NCBI GenBank assembly: GCA_018647025.1
Contig: JABGTQ010000151.1
Coordinates: forward strand, 1 to 5,303
Reading direction: 5' to 3'
Source: Nitrospina sp.
GTDB taxonomy: Bacteria; Nitrospinota; Nitrospinia; Nitrospinales; VA-1
DNA length: 5,303 nt
Shown: piece after piece, positions 1-5,303 of the stretch
Layout of the letters: the number at the start of each line of letters is the position of its first letter
How positions within the stretch are numbered: position 1 is the stretch's first letter
The notes under the pieces: generated by a model
What the model was told of the DNA's origin: nothing
Seen by the model: the letters and a program-made list of their open reading frames with translations, nothing else
Database searches by the model: none
Made by a program: the position numbers and the translations under genes

Positions 1-355
1 CTGTTAAGGAAATAGAAATTCCCTCTAGCATACGTGCGAATATATCGCGGCCAAGTTCGTCAGTACCTAAAAAATATATATTAAACATTGGAGCATCTTC
101 CGCAGAAACAATTATGCTGGTGAAGGGGGTTAAAGGAGGAAGAAATTTTTCCGGCAGTCTAACTAACTGTGGATCAAACACAACAATCCATCGAGTCAGC
201 ACTTTTCCTAAAAGGGCAAGCACCAAAAGAAAGATTAAAAAAATGAAACTAAAATAGGCAAGGCGATTTAGTTTGAAGATATTCCATCGCTCTTCGAAGA
301 GGCTGACTACTGGTTTTAATCCCTCAATATTTTGCGTATCTTCTGATCTAATCAC
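1..355 (-). CDS. ABC importer permease, DppC/OppC family (N-terminal part, cut by window edge)
   Basis: This is the second membrane permease of a peptide/nickel-type ABC importer; it would pair with the permease encoded just upstream to form the channel in the inner membrane. The reading frame is open from a GTG at 355 to the left edge, giving 118 residues. It shows a cytoplasmic N-terminus, one strongly hydrophobic segment at about residues 34-51, a periplasmic stretch, and then the family hallmark LGTDELGRDIFARML at 96-110, followed by the start of the next membrane region. I chose GTG because AAAGGG lies about seven bases upstream, overlapping the stop codon of the preceding gene, and because no in-frame ATG lies close upstream. 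The stop-to-start gap of 11 bases implies one operon and translational coupling. The family hallmark makes the assignment secure, but dipeptide, oligopeptide or nickel specificity cannot be read from a permease fragment. Confidence 0.93.
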   Translation of the reverse strand, partial: MIRSEDTQNIEGLKPVVSLFEERWNIFKLNRLAYFSFIFLIFLLVLALLGKVLTRWIVVFDPQLVRLPEKFLPPLTPFTSIIVSAEDAPMFNIYFLGTDELGRDIFARMLEGISISLT

Positions 356-366
356 CTTAGAACCCT

Positions 367-1326
367 TTAAAATTTGATACGTGGATCTACTACCGCGTAT
401 AGGATATCTGACACAAAAGTACCTATGAGGACTAGAACTGCTGAAATAAAATTGAGTGTGAGTATTACGGGAAAGTCCCTGGCAAGAATTGCCTCGAATC
501 CTAGTCTACCCATTCCCGGCCATGCAAAGATAGTTTCAAATATGACGGAACCACCGATTAGGCCTGGGATAGTTAGGCCAAACATAGTTATAAATGGGAG
601 CAATGCATTCCGAAGCCCGTGTCGATAAATAACGGTATCTTCCGATAGCCCCTTAGCTCGAGCGGTGCGAATGTAGTCTTGGTTAATGACTTCTAACATT
701 TGTGACCTGACGTAGCGAGAAAGAATAGCTACCCCTGCGACGGCTGACATAAAAGCTGGTAAAGTCCAGTGCCACACACGATCCATAGAGCGTAGCATCA
801 GGCTGGCATTTTCAAGACCAAATGTTCGCATGCCAATTACGGGAACGTTAAATGTTTTAACCATAAAAATAATACAAATATAGGAAAGAAAAAAGCCCGG
901 TATTGAAATTAATGCGTAGGATAGAAAGGTTCCCACCTTATCAAACCCCGATCCGCGACGGAGCGCTGCCTGAATGCCAATAGGGAAGGCTAGAAACCAG
1001 GTGATAAGAGTTCCTAAAATAAACAACGGGAGAGAATTAAGAAAACGGTCCCATATTTTTCCGAGAACTGGCTGATTATCTTTGAAAGATTTGAGTTCGC
1101 CGGTAAACAGATCGTTCATCCAATAAACATATTGAACATAAAGCGGTTCATCTAAATGGAAGGCCGCACGTATTCGTTGGATGTCCTCAGCTTTCATTCT
1201 AGGATTGGAGGGGTCGACCAAACTCGGTTCTCCAGGCGCTAGGTGGACTATCGCATGAGAAATGATTGAAATGAAAAATAGTAGGACAATACGTTGCCCT
1301 AGGCCTTTGAAGATAAACTGAATCAT
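367..1326 (-). CDS. ABC importer permease, DppB/OppB family
   Basis: This is a full-length (319 aa) inner-membrane permease of the peptide/opine/nickel ABC uptake family. Membrane segments are visible at about residues 12-30, 98-121, 132-156, 187-205, 243-266 and 288-311. The ATPase-contact EAA loop is clear: DYIRTARAKGL at 217-227, then HGLRNALLP at 236-244. The family ending VDPRIKF closes the protein at 313-319, and the first periplasmic loop carries the usual HLAPGEP and DPSNPRM stretches (28-34, 38-44). Length is normal for the family. The ATG at 1326 has no convincing Shine-Dalgarno sequence. The gene is the first on its strand after a divergent spacer, with the DppC-like gene 11 bases downstream. 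No solute-binding-protein gene precedes it, so that component must be downstream or elsewhere. ATPase genes would be expected beyond the left edge. Confidence 0.95.
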   Translation of the reverse strand: MIQFIFKGLGQRIVLLFFISIISHAIVHLAPGEPSLVDPSNPRMKAEDIQRIRAAFHLDEPLYVQYVYWMNDLFTGELKSFKDNQPVLGKIWDRFLNSLPLFILGTLITWFLAFPIGIQAALRRGSGFDKVGTFLSYALISIPGFFLSYICIIFMVKTFNVPVIGMRTFGLENASLMLRSMDRVWHWTLPAFMSAVAGVAILSRYVRSQMLEVINQDYIRTARAKGLSEDTVIYRHGLRNALLPFITMFGLTIPGLIGGSVIFETIFAWPGMGRLGFEAILARDFPVILTLNFISAVLVLIGTFVSDILYAVVDPRIKF

Positions 1327-1438
1327 TTTACTGTAGCATTCACTAATTAAAAGTGACCGTTCGACCCTTAATTATTGTGGGTAGAGAAAGATAATTAAAA
1401 AATTTTGTTAATTACTTTTGCTCGTTTATACTTTTTTT
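1327..1438. promoter_or_regulatory. Divergent intergenic region with four TAATTA motifs
   Basis: This spacer separates the permease operon (leftward) from the NIF3-like gene (rightward). It is very AT-rich and contains four copies of the palindrome TAATTA, at 1344-1349, 1369-1374, 1392-1397 and 1409-1414. Two of them extend to an inverted repeat, TTAATTAT (1368-1375) and ATAATTAA (1391-1398). A rightward promoter is recognisable near the right end. I could not find a convincing promoter for the permease operon, and no Shine-Dalgarno sequence precedes its ATG. The motifs may be regulator sites or simply reflect base composition. Confidence 0.4.
1405..1432 (+). promoter_or_regulatory. Sigma70-type promoter for the NIF3-like gene, likely leaderless
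   Basis: TTGTTA (1405-1410, 4 of 6 matches to the -35 consensus), a 16-base spacer, then TATACT (1427-1432, 5 of 6 matches to the -10 consensus). Six bases later comes the ATG at 1439, just where transcription would be expected to begin, so the transcript would have essentially no leader. There is no Shine-Dalgarno sequence, which agrees with this. Inferred from sequence only. Confidence 0.55.
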
Positions 1439-2188
1439 ATGGACATTTTACAACTTAGTCATTACCTCGATAACTTACTTGGCATTAAAGAGGTCAAGGA
1501 TTCCCCTAATGCAATGAATGGGCTGCAAGTACAAAATACTGGAGACATTAAAAAAGTCGGGCTAGCTGTGGATTTATGTATGGCAACGATTGAAAAAGCT
1601 ATTACAGTAGACTGTAACATGATGTTTGTTCATCACGGGATGCTTTGGGGTGGGGTGAAACCAATCCGCGGAAATTTTTACGAGAAGGTTTCTACCATGA
1701 TGCGTGAAAACCTTGGTCTTTATTCAGCGCACCTTCCATTAGATATGCACCCTGTATTAGGAAATAATAAGGCATTGGCAGACCAATTAGAACTTTATGA
1801 GCTTGAGCCATTTGGGGAATATGGAGGACAGAAAATTGGGATCAAGGGGCGACTAGATCGAATTTCAGCAGAAGGTCTGCGAATTAAACTAGAAGATAAA
1901 CTAGGATCCCCTATTAAAGTAATCGGTTCAGGAGAGGTGCAGACAATTGGGATTGTTTCTGGTGGGGCAGCAGATATTTTAACGCAGGCTGCTGAAGCTG
2001 GCCTTAATGCCTATCTCACGGGAGAGGGTTCTAATCACCATTATCACGAAGCTATAGAAAGTCAATGTATGCTAATTTTAGCTGGTCATTATGCAACAGA
2101 GACCGGAGGAGTTAAGTCTGTTGGAAAACATCTTGAAGAACAATTCGGAATCAAGACTGAGTTTCTAGACTATCCGACGGGTATATAA
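1439..2188 (+). CDS. NIF3/YbgI-family dinuclear metal-centre protein
   Basis: This 249-aa cytoplasmic protein belongs to the NIF3/YbgI family, often labelled "GTP cyclohydrolase I type 2 homolog"; the biochemical role of the family is poorly defined. The expected two-metal site is complete: VHHG at 64-67 (His65, His66), AHLPLD at 97-102 (Asp102), and GHYATE at 216-221 (His217, Glu221). These positions almost coincide with those of E. coli YbgI. NGLQV at 27-31 and TGEGSNHHYHEA at 194-205 are further family signatures. Length matches the short, uninterrupted form with no large inserted domain. A TTG at 1418 would add seven residues (MLVYTFF), but I prefer ATG at 1439. It places the family-typical start MDILQLSHYLDNLL first, and the upstream bases contain the promoter -10. 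The gene is monocistronic and ends convergently against the small membrane-protein gene. Confidence 0.95.
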   Translation: MDILQLSHYLDNLLGIKEVKDSPNAMNGLQVQNTGDIKKVGLAVDLCMATIEKAITVDCNMMFVHHGMLWGGVKPIRGNFYEKVSTMMRENLGLYSAHLPLDMHPVLGNNKALADQLELYELEPFGEYGGQKIGIKGRLDRISAEGLRIKLEDKLGSPIKVIGSGEVQTIGIVSGGAADILTQAAEAGLNAYLTGEGSNHHYHEAIESQCMLILAGHYATETGGVKSVGKHLEEQFGIKTEFLDYPTGI

Positions 2189-2217
2189 AAAAAATTCTAT
2201 CGAAGTCGGTTTTTTTT
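2187..2217. terminator. Candidate bidirectional terminator between convergent genes
   Basis: Eight A residues (2187-2194), a short TTC/GAA stem with loop TATC (2195-2204), GTCGG, and eight T residues (2210-2217) form a near-symmetrical A-tract/T-tract hairpin. For the plus strand a longer alternative pairs CCGAC (2174-2178) with GTCGG (2205-2209), immediately followed by the T8 run. On the minus strand, too, a T8 run follows the small gene's stop. The element overlaps both stop codons. GC content of the stem is low, so its strength is uncertain. Confidence 0.45.
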
Positions 2218-2319
2218 GATCTTTACTAATGCTAATTTAGCTTCCCAATTAAAAAAAGCTACTATAGTACCTAAAATTCCTAGTCCAATAGGGAATATCC
2301 ACTCTACTGTAAAATCCAT
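2197..2319 (-). CDS. Small single-pass membrane protein (40 aa), unknown
   Basis: I do not recognise this gene. The frame runs from ATG at 2319 to TAG at 2197 and encodes 40 residues. It starts MDFTVEW, has one hydrophobic segment with glycines (about residues 8-23, IFPIGLGILGTIVAFF), and ends in a basic tail (lysines or arginines at 28, 33, 35, 36, 38 and 40). By the positive-inside rule the tail would be cytoplasmic and the acidic N-terminus outside. It starts 14 bases after the stop codon of the PCP_red-repeat gene on the same strand, with a purine-rich, weakly Shine-Dalgarno-like GAAAG upstream, and it fills almost all of the space up to the convergent NIF3-like gene. This layout supports a real gene co-transcribed with the PCP_red protein, but a chance frame of this length cannot be excluded. 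Function unknown. Confidence 0.5.
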   Translation of the reverse strand: MDFTVEWIFPIGLGILGTIVAFFNWEAKLALVKIKKNRLR

Positions 2320-2333
2320 AACTTTTCTTTCGG

Positions 2334-3170
2334 TTAAAAACTGAATCGATATCTTTCAAATAGTTCCATCGTAACTTCCTTGTCAGATCCTTCATTTTTT
2401 TTAACTTCCTGCTCGATACGTTTAACTGCCATATTACGAATAAATGAAATAGGGATACGCATAACTTTTTGCAGAGCATCATCATGCCACTTAAGTTCAA
2501 ATTCAGGTATGTCTTGAGGAGCATCGGTCTCGGTTTGTTCCTCCTTTAATTCATCTTCTGTTACCTCTATGCCCATGGCTTGTTTGGCAGATGCGGGCAT
2601 TATATTTGTAAATACTTCCTCAATTATACCGGCGGTAACCATCTTATCTCCACGTTCTCTGGCTCTTGCTTCAATTGTTTGTTTTGCCATTCCGAGTACA
2701 AAAGGAGGGACTTTTTCCATTTTCTCAAGTGCTTCTTTATTCCAGGGCATCCCGCTTGACGGTGTGACTTCCATATAACTCTTAAATTTTTCTACAATGT
2801 CGTCTTTTTTTTCTGTTCTCATTGATAAGAAGTCTTCAATCTCTTCAATCACTTCAACTTTTCTTGGACTTTGTCTCATTTTTTCTTTTGCTACTTCAAA
2901 GGAATCCATTGTTAATTCTTCAAAACCAAAGCCCTTAACTCTTTTGGAAACTAACATCATCGATTCATTTCTAATTTCAGTGAGAAAGTCAGAAGTAACT
3001 AGTTTGTATCCTCTTTTAACACAACGTTGAACCATTAGCTTGCGTATACCGGGACGAACGAACTCAGGAGCGTGCTTTACTCTTTCCCAGGCGTCAGGAT
3101 GCCACTCGACATTATTTTCACGAGCATAGGGGTGGTCAATAATTTCCGTTGATGGTGTCTTCTCGCTCAT
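2334..3170 (-). CDS. PCP reductase-like protein with three PCP_red repeats
   Basis: This 278-aa soluble, highly charged protein appears to hold three copies of the roughly 45-residue PCP_red domain, otherwise known as the C-terminal domain of the light-independent protochlorophyllide reductase B subunit (BchB/ChlB). Copies lie at about 21-68 (VEWHPDAWERVKHAPEFVRP onwards), 141-188 (MPWNKEALEKMEKVPPFVLG onwards) and 225-274 (ELKWHDDALQKVMRIPISFI onwards). Shared positions are W, a following A two to three residues after an acidic residue, a basic residue, P, F and V/I, then a basic helix and a VT-x-x-hydrophobic-E end (weaker in copy 2). The middle linker (about 69-140) is charged and helical in appearance; an acidic linker (about 202-222) precedes copy 3. 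There is no nitrogenase-like catalytic domain, no iron-sulfur cysteine pattern and only one cysteine (Cys50), so protochlorophyllide reduction is unlikely. Function unknown. No Shine-Dalgarno sequence precedes the ATG. The small membrane-protein gene follows after 14 bases. Confidence 0.85.
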   Translation of the reverse strand: MSEKTPSTEIIDHPYARENNVEWHPDAWERVKHAPEFVRPGIRKLMVQRCVKRGYKLVTSDFLTEIRNESMMLVSKRVKGFGFEELTMDSFEVAKEKMRQSPRKVEVIEEIEDFLSMRTEKKDDIVEKFKSYMEVTPSSGMPWNKEALEKMEKVPPFVLGMAKQTIEARARERGDKMVTAGIIEEVFTNIMPASAKQAMGIEVTEDELKEEQTETDAPQDIPEFELKWHDDALQKVMRIPISFIRNMAVKRIEQEVKKNEGSDKEVTMELFERYRFSF

Positions 3171-3176
3171 TAGCTA

Positions 3177-3182
3177 ATTATC
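3177..3182 (-). promoter_or_regulatory. Candidate -10 element (leaderless) for the PCP_red gene
   Basis: Read on the minus strand, GATAAT (5 of 6 matches to TATAAT) is followed by six bases and then the ATG at 3170, which would place the transcription start at or next to the start codon. The -35 position is poor (AATAAT at 17-base spacing), so this promoter would need an activator or be weak. The adjacent 14-bp palindrome overlaps its spacer. Confidence 0.35.
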
Positions 3183-3195
3183 AGATATATATCTG
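3182..3195. repeat. Perfect 14-bp palindrome, possible operator
   Basis: CAGATATATATCTG reads the same on both strands. It lies 12 bases upstream of the PCP_red gene's start codon, touching the -10-like GATAAT and occupying the adjacent spacer. Symmetry resumes for two more base pairs beyond a single mismatch on each side (3179-3180 against 3197-3198). A dimeric repressor bound here would cover the promoter. Only the symmetry is seen; binding is inferred. Confidence 0.5.
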
Positions 3196-3208
3196 GTATA
3201 TTATTTTT

Positions 3209-3277
3209 AAAAACCAAAGTATGTTTATATCTCAAAATTACTTGAAGCAGATTTAAATGTCAATTACTTTGGTTTTT
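3209..3277. repeat. Inverted repeat with 13-bp perfect arms and 43-bp centre
   Basis: The left arm AAAAACCAAAGTA (3209-3221) is the exact reverse complement of the right arm TACTTTGGTTTTT (3265-3277). On the plus strand the right arm is extended to a T7 run, which resembles a terminator, but no gene reads into it from the left. The 43-base centre contains a minus-strand promoter candidate. No matching duplicated target bases were found at the ends, so a miniature transposon is not supported. Confidence 0.55.
3235..3263 (-). promoter_or_regulatory. Alternative upstream promoter for the PCP_red gene
   Basis: On the minus strand a perfect TTGACA (3263-3258) is followed by a 17-base spacer and TAATTT (3240-3235), which matches the -10 consensus at only three of six positions. 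It would start transcription near 3228 and give a leader of about 58 bases containing the 14-bp palindrome. The good -35 and correct spacing favour it; the poor -10 weighs against it. Confidence 0.35.
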
Positions 3278-3305
3278 TTAGACTAACTTACTCTTAAATC
3301 ACCAT

Positions 3306-3311
3306 TAGAAT
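3306..3311 (+). promoter_or_regulatory. Candidate -10 element (leaderless) for the spermidine-synthase-like gene
   Basis: TAGAAT matches TATAAT at four of six positions and is followed by six bases and the ATG at 3318. No Shine-Dalgarno sequence lies between. No good -35 is present at 16 to 18 bases upstream. A competing TATAAA (3311-3316) sits too close to the start codon to serve a transcript that includes it. Weak on its own, but the spacing matches that seen at the other two transcript-leading genes. Confidence 0.3.
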
Positions 3312-3317
3312 ATAAAA

Positions 3318-5303
3318 ATGAAACGTTCACCAATTGCATACTTTCTATTCTTGTTCTCCGGGATTACTGCATTAATTTATGAAGTTGTGTGGGCCCGAAT
3401 GCTCACGCTTGTATTTGGCCACACGGTTTTTTCAGTATCCATTGTTTTGGCTTCATTTATGGCTGGCCTAGGGTTTGGTAGCTACTTTTTTGGTCACGCA
3501 ATCAACAATATTGATAGTAAAAAAATACATCCAGATAGTAGTAACTTTAGCCGAGAATCTTCGGAAGGTTTAGTAACGTCTCTTCCTCTTCTATTATATG
3601 GTTGGATAGAGATCGTACTCTTTTTGCTGTGCTTGGTTGTTTCTTTAATTCTTTTTAAGTTTTCTATAATTTATTCATGGTTAGGTTTTTTTATTCCAGA
3701 ATCCATCGTGATTCAAAACATATTCAAGTCTTTTTTAGCTTTTATTTTAATGTTTCTCCCTGCGTCCTTAATGGGGGCAACTCTACCCATAATAAGTAAA
3801 TACTACATCACTGATAATATTAGACTGGATGGTCGATTAGGCCTTCTTTACGGTATTAATACATTCGGTGCTGCATTGGGTTGTTTGCTGACAGGGTTTT
3901 TTCTAATAGCTAACTTTGGGGTTTTGCAAACAGTTTTGGTTGCCACGTTAATAAACCTTTTTGTTGGAGTTTGTGCAATTCGAATCTATCAGGAAGGAGA
4001 AGAAACCAGTCATAGCTTTCGTTTGCCACGTTTTACGATTCCTAAAATATCTTTGAAAGGGGATCAATGGTTGTGGGTAGCTGTAAGTTTTGTATGCGGT
4101 TTTACAGCTTTGTCGTATGAAGTTTTGTGGACACGGTTGTTAGTTTTTAGCACCTCCAGTACGGTTTACTCTTTTAGCATGATGTTAGGCGTATTTCTCA
4201 TAGGAATCGCACTGGGAAGTTTTTTGGTCATAGCCGTCTTTAGGTCGAGTTTAAACTTAAGAACGGTCTTGATATTTCTTCAGATGAGTATTGGGTTCTA
4301 TGTGATTGGATCTTTGTATAATATAGAGCAACTCCTTTCAGTGCCGTGGAATGGCTACAACTTGCAAAAACCGGCTTTTGTTTTTTGGCGATATTTTTTG
4401 GACTCCTCAGCCTTAATGTTACTCCCGACGATTGCGTTTGGAATGAGTTTTCCTATCTTAATTAAAATAATATCTAATGGGCACAAAGATATAGGGAAAG
4501 GAACCGGCCAAATATACGGAGTAAATACATTTGGCGCAATTTTAGGTTCGCTTTTTGCGGGTTTTCTATTTTTACCTAGCTTGGGGACACAACAGAGCTT
4601 GCTCCTTATTGCGACATTAAACCTGTTAATGGGGTTGTACTTATTCCGGTCAGGAAATTACCTTACGAAAATATCACGTAAAACCATAACAGCGATACTA
4701 GCGGGCGTAGTTCTTCTTGTGAATATGGGGTTGCCTTCTGGTTTGCTTGACCAATTTTTTATGCGAGATAGTACGGGTAAAAAAGATGTTAGAAAGTTGC
4801 TATTTTTTGAAGAAGGACTTACCGATACGGTAGCTGCCTTTGAGGACAATTACGGTATTTTGGACCCGGATGCAAAGCGGCTAATAACAAATGGTGTTTC
4901 CATGTCTGCTGTTAACTTTATTGCTTCGAGATATATGAAGCTTTTAGCGCATTTACCTATAATGTTGGTAGAAAACCCTGAAAAGGTTTTGGTTGTATGT
5001 TTTGGCACTGGACAAACAACAGGAGCCGCTACTCTTCATCCAAAAGTAAAATCAGTCGATAGCGTGGATTTGTCCGAGAGTGTTTTAAAAGCAGGCAATG
5101 TGTTTTCATCACATAATTACAACGTGCTGAAAAGTGAAAAGGTCAGTATTATTCTCCAAGATGGGAGGAATCATTTGCTGACCACTCAAAAAATGTATGA
5201 TGTGATAACTTCCGAACCTCCTCCTCCACGCACTGCATTTACGGTTAATCTTTACTCTAAAGAATATTATGAGTTAGCCCAAAAGCATCTAAATCCGGGA
5301 GGA
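3318..5303 (+). CDS. Membrane-fused spermidine-synthase-like protein (C-terminus cut by window edge)
   Basis: The frame is open from ATG 3318 to the last base (662 codons, no stop). Residues 1 to about 472 form a polytopic inner-membrane domain of roughly 12-14 helices that looks duplicated: GITALIYEVVWARML (15-29) mirrors GFTALSYEVLWTRLL (261-275), and YGINTFGAALG (178-188) mirrors YGVNTFGAILG (400-410). Residues from about 490 on resemble the spermidine synthase (SpeE) fold: EEGLTDTVAA (498-507), ITNGVSMSA (523-531), the nucleotide-binding loop VVCFGTGQTTGAA (559-571), VDLSE with acidic Asp584 (583-587), LQDGRNHLL (613-621) and LNPGG (658-662). The usual catalytic aspartate region (DPxGP-like) is replaced by SEPPPPRTA (632-640), so classical aminopropyl transfer is doubtful; a different S-adenosyl-derived transfer is possible. 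The position of the C-terminus is unknown. The gene is alone on its strand here, divergent from the PCP_red unit. Confidence 0.9.
   Translation, partial: MKRSPIAYFLFLFSGITALIYEVVWARMLTLVFGHTVFSVSIVLASFMAGLGFGSYFFGHAINNIDSKKIHPDSSNFSRESSEGLVTSLPLLLYGWIEIVLFLLCLVVSLILFKFSIIYSWLGFFIPESIVIQNIFKSFLAFILMFLPASLMGATLPIISKYYITDNIRLDGRLGLLYGINTFGAALGCLLTGFFLIANFGVLQTVLVATLINLFVGVCAIRIYQEGEETSHSFRLPRFTIPKISLKGDQWLWVAVSFVCGFTALSYEVLWTRLLVFSTSSTVYSFSMMLGVFLIGIALGSFLVIAVFRSSLNLRTVLIFLQMSIGFYVIGSLYNIEQLLSVPWNGYNLQKPAFVFWRYFLDSSALMLLPTIAFGMSFPILIKIISNGHKDIGKGTGQIYGVNTFGAILGSLFAGFLFLPSLGTQQSLLLIATLNLLMGLYLFRSGNYLTKISRKTITAILAGVVLLVNMGLPSGLLDQFFMRDSTGKKDVRKLLFFEEGLTDTVAAFEDNYGILDPDAKRLITNGVSMSAVNFIASRYMKLLAHLPIMLVENPEKVLVVCFGTGQTTGAATLHPKVKSVDSVDLSESVLKAGNVFSSHNYNVLKSEKVSIILQDGRNHLLTTQKMYDVITSEPPPPRTAFTVNLYSKEYYELAQKHLNPGG

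Noticed and set aside
374..628. 84-codon plus-strand frame opposite the DppB-like gene
   Set aside because: It is antisense to a strongly conserved permease, including its C-terminal signature, and has no domain of its own.
1418..1438. TTG start adding seven residues to the NIF3-like protein
   Set aside because: The extra residues are not typical of the family, the stretch overlaps a good -10 element, and ATG at 1439 gives the usual N-terminus.
2249..2524. 91-codon minus-strand frame overlapping the end of the PCP_red gene
   Set aside because: It lies in a different frame over the clearly coding third PCP_red repeat and over the 40-aa gene, and its composition shows no recognisable domain.
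2569..3030. Two plus-strand frames (2569-2778 and 2797-3030) opposite the PCP_red gene
   Set aside because: Antisense shadows of a coding frame; no recognisable motifs or start context.
2334..3170. Calling the 278-aa gene bchB/chlB
   Set aside because: The nitrogenase-like catalytic domain and cluster-binding cysteines are missing; only the small C-terminal domain type is present.
3209..3277. Inverted repeat as a miniature transposable element
   Set aside because: No duplicated target bases flank the arms and there is no second copy in the window.
3221..3286. Two tiny plus-strand frames in the divergent spacer (3221-3256, 11 codons plus stop; 3257-3286, 9 codons plus stop)
   Set aside because: Too short to support, no ribosome binding site, and they overlap the inverted repeat.
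4658..4849. 63-codon minus-strand frame inside the spermidine-synthase-like gene
   Set aside because: Antisense to a continuous coding frame with recognisable family motifs on the plus strand.

Overview
This window looks like chromosomal DNA from an uncultured, probably free-living bacterium. It is AT-rich, with long A/T tracts between genes and few Shine-Dalgarno-like sequences. Nothing in it fixes the phylum. A stand-alone protochlorophyllide-reductase-C-terminal (PCP_red) protein and a membrane-fused spermidine-synthase-like protein are the kind of genes found in marine lineages such as Nitrospinota, SAR324 or Marinimicrobia, but that is a low-confidence guess. No rRNA, tRNA, CRISPR array, insertion sequence or phage gene was seen.

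Layout. Positions 1-1326 (minus strand) hold two adjacent inner-membrane permease genes of a DppB/OppB plus DppC/OppC peptide or nickel ABC importer. The second gene is cut by the left edge. A 112-bp divergent spacer (1327-1438) carries a good promoter for a NIF3/YbgI-type dinuclear-metal protein (1439-2188, plus strand). That gene meets a short two-gene minus-strand unit tail to tail, across a small A-tract/T-tract hairpin at 2187-2217. The unit contains a 278-aa protein with three PCP_red-like repeats (2334-3170), followed by a previously easy-to-miss 40-aa single-pass membrane protein (2197-2319). A second divergent spacer (3171-3317) is rich in palindromes. From it a long plus-strand gene starts at 3318 and runs off the right edge with 662 codons and no stop. 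It encodes a duplicated polytopic membrane domain fused to a spermidine-synthase-like Rossmann methyltransferase fold.

How the parts relate. The two permeases clearly work together as the membrane channel of one importer; the solute-binding protein is not encoded upstream of them in this window. The other three transcription units show no obvious pathway link. The strongest cross-cutting signal is regulatory. Three genes that begin a transcript (NIF3-like, PCP_red protein, spermidine-synthase-like) each have a -10-like hexamer followed by exactly six bases and then ATG, and no Shine-Dalgarno sequence. This suggests leaderless mRNAs. The clearest biological oddities are the triple PCP_red protein, its small membrane partner, and the aminopropyltransferase-like domain that lacks the usual catalytic aspartate.
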